Source: Flammeovirgaceae bacterium
GTDB taxonomy: Bacteria; Bacteroidota; Bacteroidia; Cytophagales; Cyclobacteriaceae
Direction of reading: 5' to 3'
Assembly: GCA_021298015.1 (NCBI GenBank)
Contig: JAJTGY010000011.1
Span: 36,020-100,019, forward strand
Length of the DNA: 64,000 bases
Shown here: piece after piece, positions 26,926-36,058 of the stretch
Layout: every line of letters begins with the position of its first letter
Numbering within the stretch: position 1 is the stretch's first letter
The notes under the pieces: model-generated
Databases searched by the model: none
What the model was told of the DNA's origin: nothing
Seen by the model: only the letters and a program-made list of their open reading frames with translations
Position numbers and translations under genes: made by a program

Positions 26926-28497
26926 TCAGGGTACCAAGTGGTCCGACAAGAGCCTCGAAAGTCCTTCAGCGAACGGATTGATCAGGCTAAGCAAACCCTG
27001 CGGCAAAATGCCAAGCCAAAGGGTGAGAATAGCCAGTGACACCAGCATGAAACGTTCGCGCGAGGTAAGGTCTGTTAATGTTCCGGCAAAACCCTTGGTA
27101 ACAAACGGGCCATACAGCATCCGTTGAATGGTCCAGGCGAAGTAGCCTGCCGCCAACAAAAGTCCGGAAGCCGCCAACGCGGGTAACCAGACGGGCACTA
27201 AACTCAGCGGGTTGAACCCGCCTAACAAAACCAGAACCTCTGCAATAAAACCAGAGAAACCCGGCAGCCCCATTCCCGCAAAAAAGGCAATCATGATAAG
27301 GGCGGTATATCGGGGCATCACGGTTGCAAGCCCCGAGTAGTTATCAATCAGGCGATCGTGCGTGCGGTCGTACAGTACACCGGCAATGAGAAAGAGCATG
27401 CTTGTGATAATCCCATGACTGACCATCTGATAGACGGCCCCGGCAATTCCCTCGGTGGTACCGGATGCCAAACCGAGCAAAACGAAACCCATATGCGAAA
27501 CGGAGGAGTAGGCAATCAGGCGCTTGAGATCTTTCGAGGCCAGCGCATTAAATCCTCCATACACGATGGAGACTACACCCAGACCGCCTACTAAACCGCT
27601 GAACTGAATGGTCTCTGCTGAAAACACCGGCAGTACGACCCGTGCAAGCCCATACCCACCTACTTTCAACAGCAAGGCCGCCAAAATCACAGATATGGGA
27701 GTGGATGCCTCCACGTGCGCATCCGGCAGCCACGTGTGAAAGGGAACGGTAGGCAGTTTGATGCCAAAACCCACCAATAGAAAAAGAAACGCCCAGGCTT
27801 TCAGGGTGAAGCCTCCATAAGTTTCTGAGGATGTCAACCAGGAACCCGCCATATGATGATGAGCATCCTGCCAATCCAGAACCGAAAAACTATGAAGTAT
27901 CTGACCAAACTGCACAACACCCACACCCAGGTAAAGACCAATGAAAACAATCAGAATGAGGATGGAACCAAACAAGGTGTACAGCAGGAACTTGACGGAC
28001 GCATACTCCCTTCGAGCGCCACCCCAAATGCCGATGAGAAAATACATGGGGATGAGCATGAATTCAAAAAAGACATAGAACAGCAGCATGTCAAGCGCGC
28101 AGAAGCTGCCAATAATTGCCCCGTTAAGGGTGAGCACTAGCATGAAGTAACCTTTCACGTTTTTCTGCTCGTGCCACGAACTAATCACCGCTATCAGAAG
28201 CACGACAACAGAAAGCGCCACCAAGGGAAGACTTAACCCATCGACAGCCACCAGGTAGTTGGCCTGAAGCACACCCCATGTGCCAAGTGAAATGTTTAGC
28301 CAGCGTACCTGCTCGGCATAATACAAGTTAATGTTGGGGGATAACGAATTGAACAGGGCGATCAAGGCGAGCAACTGCCCGATGCTCACCGCCAATGCCA
28401 GCATTCTAAACCACTGATGCTTACGCGAAGGGAGCAGCCCGGCCAGGAGGACTGCCGCCAATGGCGAAAAGATCAGTAGCGAGAGTAAGTAGGGCAT
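26926..28497 (-). CDS. nuoM: NADH-quinone oxidoreductase subunit M
   Basis: 523 residues, multi-helix antiporter-like subunit. Marks: VFFEFMLIPMYFLIGIWGG (conserved Glu), ASVKFLLYTLFGSILILIVF, GFGIKLPTVPFHTWLPDAHV, and LKRLIAYSSVSHMGFVLLGL. GLPGFSGFIAEVLVLLG is the family C-terminal motif. It forms a proton-pumping channel. It lies 3 nt after nuoL and 3 nt before nuoN. Confidence 0.96.
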   Translation of the reverse strand: MPYLLSLLIFSPLAAVLLAGLLPSRKHQWFRMLALAVSIGQLLALIALFNSLSPNINLYYAEQVRWLNISLGTWGVLQANYLVAVDGLSLPLVALSVVVLLIAVISSWHEQKNVKGYFMLVLTLNGAIIGSFCALDMLLFYVFFEFMLIPMYFLIGIWGGARREYASVKFLLYTLFGSILILIVFIGLYLGVGVVQFGQILHSFSVLDWQDAHHHMAGSWLTSSETYGGFTLKAWAFLFLLVGFGIKLPTVPFHTWLPDAHVEASTPISVILAALLLKVGGYGLARVVLPVFSAETIQFSGLVGGLGVVSIVYGGFNALASKDLKRLIAYSSVSHMGFVLLGLASGTTEGIAGAVYQMVSHGIITSMLFLIAGVLYDRTHDRLIDNYSGLATVMPRYTALIMIAFFAGMGLPGFSGFIAEVLVLLGGFNPLSLVPVWLPALAASGLLLAAGYFAWTIQRMLYGPFVTKGFAGTLTDLTSRERFMLVSLAILTLWLGILPQGLLSLINPFAEGLSRLLSDHLVP

Positions 28498-28500
28498 AGG

Positions 28501-30261
28501 TTAAAGCAACAGCCAAAGTACGAGAAACAAAAACAAACTGAACAGCGCCCAGAGCAGATAACCCTGCACTTTGCCTGACATGGGCACGCGTACAAGCTGG
28601 CCGGTAAACCGCACTACCCAAGAGGATCCGCCCACCAGCGTGAGGTCAACAATCGCCCGATCGAACCACGAAGTCAGATGCGCGAACAATACGGTGATGT
28701 AGGCCCAGGCATGCACCAGCCGGTCAATGATTTGGCGGTCTACAGCGATACCCGCCCGCCCCCATGCCGTTGCCAGTTGCGGCATCTTTTTGTCGTACAG
28801 TCCATCAAGGCCCAAGTTTGTATGCCAGGATTTTTCAGCAAATGAAATTCTCGCAAGTCGAAAGCCAGCGAAAAGCCCTCCTATCACCAGCGTTTGCGAG
28901 ACAGCGATGGATACCCAGGCTGTGGGAGCTTCTGTTGTAACTGCGGCTACGAACCACGTCACGGATACCAGGCTTAACAGCAGGGCAGGTAACAGGAGGG
29001 CGTACAGTGGGGAGGACTCAGTCTTTTTCGACACCAGAAAATAACTGACGCGACCCACATAAAGTGCGGTTAGCGGAATGCTGACCCATACAAAAAGGGA
29101 TAGTGAAGCACTGAAGGTCATCACATCGTGAAGAATAGCCTCCTTCGAGAGAAAGCCCGCGGTAAGCGGTAGTCCCACCAGGCTACCGCTTAGAATGACC
29201 CAGCTCCATTTTAACCAGCCATTGGGGTTCGAAAAGTGGCGGATATCATTTGGATTAGGGTGACCCGATATCACCCCATGATGAATGAACACCCCCGCAC
29301 ACAGAAATAATCCTGCCTTGAAAATGGCATGGGTTTGTAAGTGCAAATAACCCGAAGCATGGGCGCCCGCTCCGATGGCCAACACCATGAGTCCCAGTTG
29401 TGAAATGGTAGAGTAGGCTAGTATGCGTTTAATGTCGTAGGAGAAGATGGCCAACAATCCGCCCAGCAGCAGCGTGACCCCACCGGTGAAGGAAATCACG
29501 GTTGAAACCGTATCGTGAAGCAGGGGTACAAGCCGCAATAAGACCAGCACACCCGCGGCCACCATAGTAGCCGAGTGCAATAAGGCTGATACGGGTGTCG
29601 GTCCGGCCATGGCTGCGGTTAGCCAGGGGAACAAAGGGGCCTGGGCAGATTTCGCTACGACACCTACAAAGATCAACAACAACGGTAGGGTGCCGGCTGA
29701 TTCGGGCACAAGATTGGAAGTTGACAAGAGGCCCGTGGAGGCCAGCATCAGAATACCGATGAGAAAACAAACATCACCAACTTTATTGATCAGTAGTGCC
29801 TTTAAAGCGGCAGAAGTGGAGGATGTGGTCGTATCAAAGCCGATTAGCCGATAGGAAGTGTACCCCACGAGTTCCCAGAAGACAAAAGTGACGAGCAAAT
29901 GCGTGCTGGTCGCAAGGCCCAACATGGCGAAGGTGAAGAAGCCGAGCAGACTAAAGTAAGACCGGTGATTAGCGGAGGAGCTCAGATAAAAAAGCGAATA
30001 GAATTGAACCAGCCCCGAGATGCCCGTGATTATGCGGACAAGCTGCACATCCTCAACGTGGAAAAATAGTGGCAGATTAAGGGCTCCGCTTTGCAACCAA
30101 CTCGTCTGCAGGCTGGTATCTCTGGCAAACCAGGTTAATGTGAAGGAAGCAGCCGTGGCGATGAGCACCAGCATTCCATGGTGAAACCGTTTGAGAGGAA
30201 ACAGAACCGCAAGTACACTCGCAGCCAGAGGAAGTAGTAAGATCAGTCCGATCACCGCCAT
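28501..30261 (-). CDS. nuoL: NADH-quinone oxidoreductase subunit L
   Basis: 586 residues, a little shorter than E. coli NuoL (613). Marks: VTFVFWELVGYTSYRLIGFD, KAPLFPW-type APLFPWLTAAMAGPTPVSAL, LLHSATMVAAGVLVLLRLVP and IKRILAYSTISQLGLMVLAI. It forms the distal proton channel, and the family has a long lateral helix near its C-terminus. The stretch after VLFAHLTSWFDRAIVDLTLV fits that region. Its start overlaps the nuoK stop by 1 nt. Confidence 0.95.
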   Translation of the reverse strand: MAVIGLILLLPLAASVLAVLFPLKRFHHGMLVLIATAASFTLTWFARDTSLQTSWLQSGALNLPLFFHVEDVQLVRIITGISGLVQFYSLFYLSSSANHRSYFSLLGFFTFAMLGLATSTHLLVTFVFWELVGYTSYRLIGFDTTTSSTSAALKALLINKVGDVCFLIGILMLASTGLLSTSNLVPESAGTLPLLLIFVGVVAKSAQAPLFPWLTAAMAGPTPVSALLHSATMVAAGVLVLLRLVPLLHDTVSTVISFTGGVTLLLGGLLAIFSYDIKRILAYSTISQLGLMVLAIGAGAHASGYLHLQTHAIFKAGLFLCAGVFIHHGVISGHPNPNDIRHFSNPNGWLKWSWVILSGSLVGLPLTAGFLSKEAILHDVMTFSASLSLFVWVSIPLTALYVGRVSYFLVSKKTESSPLYALLLPALLLSLVSVTWFVAAVTTEAPTAWVSIAVSQTLVIGGLFAGFRLARISFAEKSWHTNLGLDGLYDKKMPQLATAWGRAGIAVDRQIIDRLVHAWAYITVLFAHLTSWFDRAIVDLTLVGGSSWVVRFTGQLVRVPMSGKVQGYLLWALFSLFLFLVLWLLL

Positions 30262-30563
30262 CAGCGCTCGTTCAATTCATTGATTTGGTCAGGCACCGCG
30301 GTTTGGTAATACCGGTACACCCGAATGATAATGCTCATGCCCACAACAGCTTCACAAACCGCAATTACAATGATGAACAGCGCAAAGAGCTGGCCATCCA
30401 TTCGGTCCGGAAACTGTTGGTTGAAATGAATGGCATTGAGGATGGCGGCCGACAAGATCAACTCAATACCCAACAACACGACAATCGCATTTCGTTTTGT
30501 CAACACCACCGAAACTCCCAGTGCAAACAGCAGAAAAGATAGGTAAAGCAGCACCGGGCTCAT
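30261..30563 (-). CDS. nuoK: NADH-quinone oxidoreductase subunit K
   Basis: 100 residues, three membrane helices. LLFALGVSVVLTKRNAIVVL, LGIELILSAAILNAIHF (conserved Glu) and VIAVCEAVVGMSIII (conserved Glu) are typical. It links the quinone region to the antiporter subunits. It overlaps nuoJ by 4 nt and nuoL by 1 nt. Confidence 0.96.
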   Translation of the reverse strand: MSPVLLYLSFLLFALGVSVVLTKRNAIVVLLGIELILSAAILNAIHFNQQFPDRMDGQLFALFIIVIAVCEAVVGMSIIIRVYRYYQTAVPDQINELNER

Positions 30564-31045
30564 GATTCACGTTGATAAATGGCGGTGACCGCGGCTCCGA
30601 TCAGGCAGATCAATAAAAGTACCCCTGTTGTTTCAAAAGCCAGCGCGTATTCGGTCATCAACCACCTTCCGGCACGCTGCCAATGATTAGTGGAAAAATC
30701 GCTGGTGTGTGAAGTAACTGCGGGCTGCGATAATACCAAGGCACAAAAAATAAGCAAAGCCAACAGGCTGCCAATCACGGGATATTGCGTGGATACCTGC
30801 ATGGGCTTTCCGGCCAGCCGGCTAGTGATCATGATGCCAAACAGAATAATGACGAGAATTCCGCCTGCATAAATGATAATTTGAGTCACCGCGATATACT
30901 CGGCCTGCATCACGATGTAAAGGCCCGCCAGGCTCAACAAGCAGGCCAGCAGCGAAAGCGCAGCATAAAGCACTTGTCTGAAAAGCAGCACACCCAGGGC
31001 GGCAGCTGCAGAGAGTCCGGCAAAAAAGTAAAGGGCGATGCTCAT
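30560..31045 (-). CDS. nuoJ: NADH-quinone oxidoreductase subunit J
   Basis: 161 residues with five predicted membrane helices. LLFRQVLYAALSLLACLLSL, AEYIAVTQIIIYAGGILVII and LFGIMITSRLAGKP match NuoJ, including the pi-bulge helix near YAGGI. It lies in the complex I membrane arm between subunits A/H and K. It overlaps nuoI and nuoK by 4 nt each, suggesting translational coupling. Confidence 0.95.
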   Translation of the reverse strand: MSIALYFFAGLSAAAALGVLLFRQVLYAALSLLACLLSLAGLYIVMQAEYIAVTQIIIYAGGILVIILFGIMITSRLAGKPMQVSTQYPVIGSLLALLIFCALVLSQPAVTSHTSDFSTNHWQRAGRWLMTEYALAFETTGVLLLICLIGAAVTAIYQRES

Positions 31046-31704
31046 GAGGCCGGGTTAGTGGGGGGAATGCGAGGTTTGAAAACGGGTTTAGCAGCCGCTG
31101 GCTTCGATGCAGCGGCTGCGGGTGCCGGGGCTGCTGCGGCCTTCGCTGCCAGCGCAACTTCCCAGGCTTTTTGTTTTTCTTCAATTTCTGCCGGTGTCAT
31201 GGTGCCGAAGGCAAAATTATGTTCACTGATGTTCAGTACGCTAAAGTCGTATTCTTTAGTCATGGTCAGGCATTCGGTGGGGCACACGGTGGTGCACAAT
31301 CCACAAAAGCAACATTTGCCCATGTCAATATCAAACTTCGCTGCATAAATCCGTTTCGGGGTGCCGTCTGACGTTTTTCCGAACTCCTCAGCCGATTTGA
31401 TCGGCTCAATCGTGATGCAGTTCACCGGACATACCTTGGCACATTTATCACATACGATGCAGTCGTCCATTTCATTGTGAAGTTTGTACCGTCCGGTATC
31501 GGGTACGCTGAGTGTCACGTGCGGGTATTGCACAGTGGCAATGCCCTGCTGGTGTTCAAAATAGTCCGCCTGCCGAATGTTATGGACCGGGCGGTTTTTT
31601 CGGGCCGCCACCAGGTGCCGCCAGGTGAGGCGGAGGCCGGTAGACAGGGTCTGCACCGAAGTGACGAGCGAAGACCAATACCCCATGTTTTTATCCCTAC
31701 CCAT
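31042..31704 (-). CDS. nuoI: NADH-quinone oxidoreductase subunit I with Ala/Pro-rich tail
   Basis: 220 residues from 31704; the ATG at 31686 (MGYWSS) is an alternative. Two 4Fe-4S motifs, CIVCDKCAKVCPVNC near residue 82 and CCFCGLCTTVCPTEC near residue 128, carry electrons towards the quinone. After residue about 180 comes a low-complexity tail (AAAAPAPAAAASKPAAAKP) not needed for the ferredoxin fold. It is the first gene of nuoIJKLMN. The subunits A-H, which include the quinone and NADH sites, are not in this window. Confidence 0.95.
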   Translation of the reverse strand: MGRDKNMGYWSSLVTSVQTLSTGLRLTWRHLVAARKNRPVHNIRQADYFEHQQGIATVQYPHVTLSVPDTGRYKLHNEMDDCIVCDKCAKVCPVNCITIEPIKSAEEFGKTSDGTPKRIYAAKFDIDMGKCCFCGLCTTVCPTECLTMTKEYDFSVLNISEHNFAFGTMTPAEIEEKQKAWEVALAAKAAAAPAPAAAASKPAAAKPVFKPRIPPTNPAS

Positions 31705-31709
31705 TCAGT

Positions 31710-31717
31710 CAAAATTA
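31710..31717 (-). promoter_or_regulatory. -7 element TAATTTTG for nuoIJKLMN
   Basis: Minus-strand TAATTTTG matches TAnnTTTG. It is 5 nt before the 31704 ATG and 23 nt before the 31686 ATG. If the promoter is real, the second ATG would give the more usual leader. Confidence 0.45.
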
Positions 31718-31740
31718 CGTCAAAAAGTGAAACCACCCAG

Positions 31741-31748
31741 TACCTTTG
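31741..31748 (+). promoter_or_regulatory. -7 element TACCTTTG for the O-methyltransferase
   Basis: A match to TAnnTTTG 19 nt before the ATG at 31768. Together with 31710-31717 it forms a compact divergent promoter pair. Confidence 0.55.
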
Positions 31749-31767
31749 CTCATTGAATTCCGCTGTT

Positions 31768-32397
31768 ATGATCCTTGACGTTCTCCTCCAATATGCCGAG
31801 CAACATACCTCGCCTGAGTCTGCGCTGCTAAAAAAAATTAACCGCGATACACACGCTAATGTTTTAATGCCGCGCATGCTGTCAGGCCACCTGCAGGGCC
31901 GCCTGCTGGCCATGATCAGTCATATGGTGAAGCCAGCGTCAATCCTCGAAATCGGCACGTACACCGGTTACTCGGCCTTATGCCTGGCCGAAGGCCTGCG
32001 CCCGGGCGGCCGGTTGGTTACAATCGACAAGAATGAGGAGTTGGAAGATCGCGTGCGCGGTTACTTTCAGTCATCCTCATTTAGCAGCCAAATTGACTAC
32101 CGCATCGGGGATGCCCGACAGGTCCTCCCGGCACTAACGGGCGCGTTTGACCTGGTCTTTATCGATGCGGACAAGGAAAGCTATAGTCTCTATTTTGATC
32201 TCGTGATTGAGCGCGTTCCTGCGGGCGGCTGGATTGTGGCCGACAACGTGTTGTGGAGCGGCAAAGTGGTGGAGCCCAAACCCGATAAAGACACCCGGGC
32301 TATCCTGGAGTTCAACGATAAAGTAGTGAAAGACAAACGCGTGAACTGTCTGTTGCTGCCGGTTCGCGATGGTCTGATGCTCATGCAGAAGCTATAA
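31768..32397 (+). CDS. SAM-dependent O-methyltransferase (caffeoyl-CoA/catechol OMT type)
   Basis: 209 residues from ATG 31768; longer in-frame starts run back through the promoter and antisense to nuoI. The class I SAM fold of the Methyltransf_3 family: ILEIGTYTGYSALCLAEGL (motif I), VTIDKNEELEDRVRGYF, FDLVFIDADKESYSLYFD (metal-binding Asp) and GWIVADNVLWSGKVV (metal-binding Asp and Asn). It methylates a small catechol-like or other hydroxylated substrate using a divalent metal. The substrate is not evident from the neighbours. Confidence 0.93.
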   Translation: MILDVLLQYAEQHTSPESALLKKINRDTHANVLMPRMLSGHLQGRLLAMISHMVKPASILEIGTYTGYSALCLAEGLRPGGRLVTIDKNEELEDRVRGYFQSSSFSSQIDYRIGDARQVLPALTGAFDLVFIDADKESYSLYFDLVIERVPAGGWIVADNVLWSGKVVEPKPDKDTRAILEFNDKVVKDKRVNCLLLPVRDGLMLMQKL

Positions 32398-32402
32398 ATC
32401 TG

Positions 32403-32410
32403 TATCTTTG
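32403..32410 (+). promoter_or_regulatory. -7 element TATCTTTG for the lytic transglycosylase
   Basis: A match to TAnnTTTG ending 5 nt before the ATG at 32416. It implies a nearly leaderless mRNA. Confidence 0.55.
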
Positions 32411-32415
32411 CCGCA

Positions 32416-33975
32416 ATGAGATTTTTTGCAGCGTGCCTCATTTTTTTCGGAGTAGCTGCCTCATACGCACAAGCTCCGCAGGTGCCCCACAAAATGCATT
32501 TTGCCGGCATGACGCTCACGATCCGAGACGATGCCAGACGCGAAATTCAAAAGGATGTGGATGCCCTGACGCAAAGTCCGCGATACTTTAACATGAAAGT
32601 TGAGCGGGCCAGAACCTATTTCCCGACCATCGAGAGGATATTTAAGGAGGAGCGTCTTCCGGATGATTTCAAATATCTGGTGCTGCAGGAAAGTGCGTTG
32701 ATTTCCGATGCAGTTTCCGTTTCCAACGCGGTGGGATTTTGGCAGTTCAAGGACTTTACCGCACGTGAGGTAGGCCTGCGCGTGGATGATCAGATTGATG
32801 AGCGCATGAACATTGTGTCGGCAAGCCGTGGCGCGGCCCGATACCTGAAGAGTTGCAACATCTACTTCAATAATTGGATCTATGCGTTGCAGGCCTATCA
32901 AATGGGGCCGGGCGGTGTACAGCGAAGTGTGGGAACGGTGCATTTGGGAGCTCGCCACATGGAAATTAACTCGGCCACGTATTGGTATGTAAAAAAATTT
33001 CTCGCGCACAAGGTCGCCTTTGAGCCGACTTTGCAAGGTGACCCTCAGATAAAAGTTACGGTGGTCGAGATACGGAAGGAAATAACTTTGAATCAGTTGG
33101 CAGAGGAAATGCGGGTAGAGCCAGTTGTAATTCGTGAGTATAATAAATGGGCTCGTGTTGAAAAGGTTCCGGCTGATCGCACCTATGCCGTTGTGGTACC
33201 CAGTGGGAAGCTTGATCCAAACTTTGACGTGCTGATGGTGGCGGCAACACCGGCTCTGGCAAAAAATCCCCCAGTTTCCGCAGCTTCGGAGCGGCATCAA
33301 ATGGAAGGATTATCGGTACTGTACGCGCGCCCAGGCGAAACACTGAATGATCTGGTTGAACGATCGGGCATTGGTGCCAGTCGCTTCTTCAAGTTCAACG
33401 ACATTGACCCGACACACCGCGTGCGCGAGGGCGTTCCTTATTTTCTGGCACGCAAGCGCAAAAATGCGAGTAAGGTGAATGTGGTGGCCGATCAAACGAC
33501 AAGCCTGTGGGCGATCAGCCAACGCGAGGCGGTACAGCTTCGCAAGATGCGGCAATGGAACCCGGATTTGACCGACCAGGTGCGAACGGGTGACCGCATA
33601 TGGCTGACTGCAAAAAGGGTGGGTGAGACAGGTACACCGTGGGAAGAATCTGGTGAAATTCGTCAATTAGATTCAGAGAGCACCTTTAATTGGGGCACAT
33701 CGGCCGGGGCAGGCAATCAGGTTGCCACTCGGGCTGACGAGACCCACACCAACCTCATGGCCGAAGCCGACCCCGCGCCAGTGGCAGCGGCCCAGCTTCC
33801 TGACGAAAAGTTAACGGAAAGCCCTGGTTCTGATTTTCACGAAGTAAAAGCTTCTGATACGCTTTACGGAATCGCCCGGCAATACGGTGTCACGATCAAA
33901 GAGATTATGGACTGGAACAGCAAAACCGACTTCAATCTGGCAATCGGTGAGCGGTTGCGGGTTCGAAAGCCATAA
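32416..33975 (+). CDS. Membrane-bound lytic transglycosylase with LysM domains (MltD-like)
   Basis: 519 residues. Signal peptide MRFFAACLIFFGVAASYAQ. The transglycosylase SLT domain has its catalytic Glu in YLVLQESALISDAVSVSNAV near residue 95, GFWQFKDFTAREVGL, and IYALQAYQMGPGGVQ. Three LysM-like repeats follow: one near 300-345 (SVLYARPGETLNDLVERSG), one near 360-400 (TTSLWAISQREAVQLRKMRQ), and a canonical C-terminal one (EVKASDTLYGIARQYGVTIK). It cleaves the glycan strands of peptidoglycan in the periplasm. The middle repeat is diverged. Confidence 0.92.
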   Translation: MRFFAACLIFFGVAASYAQAPQVPHKMHFAGMTLTIRDDARREIQKDVDALTQSPRYFNMKVERARTYFPTIERIFKEERLPDDFKYLVLQESALISDAVSVSNAVGFWQFKDFTAREVGLRVDDQIDERMNIVSASRGAARYLKSCNIYFNNWIYALQAYQMGPGGVQRSVGTVHLGARHMEINSATYWYVKKFLAHKVAFEPTLQGDPQIKVTVVEIRKEITLNQLAEEMRVEPVVIREYNKWARVEKVPADRTYAVVVPSGKLDPNFDVLMVAATPALAKNPPVSAASERHQMEGLSVLYARPGETLNDLVERSGIGASRFFKFNDIDPTHRVREGVPYFLARKRKNASKVNVVADQTTSLWAISQREAVQLRKMRQWNPDLTDQVRTGDRIWLTAKRVGETGTPWEESGEIRQLDSESTFNWGTSAGAGNQVATRADETHTNLMAEADPAPVAAAQLPDEKLTESPGSDFHEVKASDTLYGIARQYGVTIKEIMDWNSKTDFNLAIGERLRVRKP

Positions 33976-34031
33976 TTTTTCAACAATCTTGAACAATTTC
34001 TTACATCACCCGATGTTATCCGGGAAGTCTG

Positions 34032-34061
34032 TTTCTGCCACGGCAAAAAAATTTACTTTTG
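34032..34061 (+). promoter_or_regulatory. Promoter TTTC-N18-TACTTTTG for the response regulator
   Basis: TTTC at 34032-34035, 18-nt spacer, TACTTTTG at 34054-34061. A close match to the Bacteroidota TTTG-N(about 19)-TAnnTTTG promoter. The in-frame TTG at 34059 lies inside it and so cannot be the start. Confidence 0.6.
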
Positions 34062-34094
34062 TCTTCAGTATTTAGTAAAAAACCACTCGGGCAA

Positions 34095-34514
34095 ATGTTG
34101 ATGGAAATTGCAACGAACACAATTGACTTGGTCATGTTGGTGGACGATAACGACACCGATAATTTTATCAGCAAACGAATCATTGAGATCACCCGTTTTG
34201 CCAATCGGGTGGAAACAAAGAATTCGGGCAAGGCAGCGCTGGATTATTTGCGTGACAATCAGCAAGTGCCCGAGAACTTGCCAAACCTGATTTTTTTGGA
34301 CATCAACATGCCCATTGTGGATGGCTTCGTGTTCCTGTATGAATTTGAAAAGTTCAACGAGATGGTCCGTAACCGGTGTAAGGTGATCATCTTATCCAGT
34401 TCAGATAACAAGCGGGACATCGATAAGATTATCAACAACAACCACGTAATTAAATTCATTACCAAGCCCCTGACGGAGGGGGCGTTGGATGAAATTCGGT
34501 TGAATCAAATCTGA
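34095..34514 (+). CDS. Single-domain response regulator (CheY-like receiver)
   Basis: 139 residues from ATG 34095; ATG 34101 is equally possible. One receiver domain: acidic pair in VMLVDDNDTDNF, phosphoacceptor Asp in LIFLDINMPIVDGF, switch Ser in VIILSSSDNKRD and conserved Lys in KFITKPLTEGAL. No output domain, so it acts by protein contact in a phosphorelay. No histidine kinase is adjacent. The type is common in Bacteroidota as the Rcp1-like group. Confidence 0.9.
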   Translation: MLMEIATNTIDLVMLVDDNDTDNFISKRIIEITRFANRVETKNSGKAALDYLRDNQQVPENLPNLIFLDINMPIVDGFVFLYEFEKFNEMVRNRCKVIILSSSDNKRDIDKIINNNHVIKFITKPLTEGALDEIRLNQI

Positions 34515-34530
34515 GTTTTAACCTTTCTCT

Positions 34531-34538
34531 TATTTTTG
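34531..34538 (+). promoter_or_regulatory. -7 element TATTTTTG for the DUF3078 gene
   Basis: A match to TAnnTTTG, 17 nt before the ATG at 34556. Confidence 0.5.
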
Positions 34539-34555
34539 GGGTAAATCCTTACCCT

Positions 34556-35479
34556 ATGAAACCCGTTTACACGCTGTCATTTGCTCTCATTTTCCTCTTT
34601 TGCTCGTTTCAAACGATTGCACAGGTAATTCGCGTTGACTCGACTACGAATTGGAAGAAGGCCTTCCGGGCCGGCCTCAATCTGAACCAGGCGTCCTTTT
34701 CGTCTAACTGGAAGGCGGGTGGTGTTAACTCCCTTGGCTTTAATGCCCTGATCAACTACAAAGCCAACTATAAAAAAAATAAAACCAGTTGGGACAATGA
34801 GATTGATTTGTTGTACGGTATGGTGAACAACCAGGGCCAGGGCTACCGAAAAACACTTGACCGAATTTACCTCGATACCAAACTGGGTCATGATATCAAT
34901 GAGAAGTGGAGTTTCTTCGGTTCGCTAAACTTATTGACGCAATTTGCCCAAGGCTACCGGTACGACAAGGATGCGGTGACGGGTGCTGAAACACCCATTC
35001 TGATCTCCGATTTCGCGGCACCCGCGTTTATTACCATGGCGTATGGCCTGGAGTATCACCCAGTCGAATACTTCAAACTTCGTCTGTCACCATTCGCCCC
35101 GCGTGTAACGATTGTGGGTGATAACAACGGTCGGTTTGATGCAGTGGACCCGCTTAAACCGTATGGCGTAGAACTGGGCGAGAATGCACGTTATGAGTGG
35201 CTGGCGTTTCAGGCCCTGGCTGAATTTAACAAAGACATTGCCAAGAACCTGAATTTGAAGTGGCGTTACCTCATGTTTGCGAATTATCAGACGTTGAGCC
35301 TTCAAGAAATTGATCACCGGCTGGATTTGTCACTTACGGCAAAAGTGAACAGTTTCATGAATGTAACGCTCGGGGGAATAGTATTGTACGATTACGATCA
35401 GGATACAGCCGTCCAGTTGGCGCAAGCCTTTACACTGGGTGTAGCGTATAGCTTCCAGAATTTCGAAGAGAAGAAGTAA
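34556..35479 (+). CDS. DUF3078 outer-membrane beta-barrel protein
   Basis: 307 residues. Signal peptide MKPVYTLSFALIFLFCSF then QTIAQ. DUF3078 pattern: TTNWKKAFRAGLNLNQASFS, NWKAGGVNSLGFNALINYKA, NKTSWDNEIDLLYGMVNNQG, and RKTLDRIYLDTKLGHDINEK, with alternating amphipathic strands to the C-terminus (YSFQNFEEKK). Probably an outer-membrane barrel of unknown function. A small stem AAGACC/GGTCTT follows the stop but lacks a T-run. Confidence 0.85.
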   Translation: MKPVYTLSFALIFLFCSFQTIAQVIRVDSTTNWKKAFRAGLNLNQASFSSNWKAGGVNSLGFNALINYKANYKKNKTSWDNEIDLLYGMVNNQGQGYRKTLDRIYLDTKLGHDINEKWSFFGSLNLLTQFAQGYRYDKDAVTGAETPILISDFAAPAFITMAYGLEYHPVEYFKLRLSPFAPRVTIVGDNNGRFDAVDPLKPYGVELGENARYEWLAFQALAEFNKDIAKNLNLKWRYLMFANYQTLSLQEIDHRLDLSLTAKVNSFMNVTLGGIVLYDYDQDTAVQLAQAFTLGVAYSFQNFEEKK

Positions 35480-35501
35480 AGACCGGTTTAAGGTCTTGTC
35501 C

Positions 35502-36014
35502 ATGCAGATTCGAGATGCGTTGCGATCGGATTTAACCGCGGTGCACAGGGTTGCCGTTGAATCGTATGTTGACAAATTTGCGGAGTTCAACACGCCCGAA
35601 AACATGGAGGCATTCCTGACGACCACCTACAGTGAGAGTGCCTTCGAAAACGAATTTGACGAGCCCGGGTCAAAGCTTCTGGTCGCTTGCGAGGACGATC
35701 TGATCGTGGGCTTTGTGCGGTTGCGCACCAGCCGCGAAGTGGAGGAAAAGCTGGGGGCCTCCACCCTTGAGTTACAACGGCTTTACATTGCCACCGGGTG
35801 GCAAGGGCGATCCATCGGTCACACCCTGATGGAAGAAGCCTTGCGATATGCCCAAAAAATTCAGGTCGATTGGATGTGGCTTGGTGTTTGGGAGAAAAAC
35901 TTCGGGGCGCAGCGCTTTTATGCCCGTTATGGTTTTGAGCGATTTGGTGAACACACCTTTTGGATGGGCGATGACCCGCAGGTGGACTGGCTGCTAAAGA
36001 AAAAGCTCCGTTAG
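35502..36014 (+). CDS. GNAT family N-acetyltransferase
   Basis: 170 residues from ATG 35502; the TTG at 35496 is not needed. It starts MQIRDALRSDLTAVHRVAVE, then has LVACEDDLIVGFVRLR, the acetyl-CoA loop LQRLYIATGWQGRSIGHTLM (Q/RxxGxG-type) and WLGVWEKNFGAQRFYARYGF then ERFGEH. The substrate is unknown. It lies 22 nt after DUF3078 and 44 nt before the ATPase gene. Confidence 0.9.
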   Translation: MQIRDALRSDLTAVHRVAVESYVDKFAEFNTPENMEAFLTTTYSESAFENEFDEPGSKLLVACEDDLIVGFVRLRTSREVEEKLGASTLELQRLYIATGWQGRSIGHTLMEEALRYAQKIQVDWMWLGVWEKNFGAQRFYARYGFERFGEHTFWMGDDPQVDWLLKKKLR

Positions 36015-36058
36015 GAGCGCATCTCGAAGTTTGATTTCTTTGAAAAACAAAAAGCCGT

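Noticed and set aside
35479..35497. AAGACC/GGTCTT stem after the DUF3078 gene as a terminator
   Set aside because: Only 6 bp, no T-run, and the next gene starts at once; read-through is more likely.
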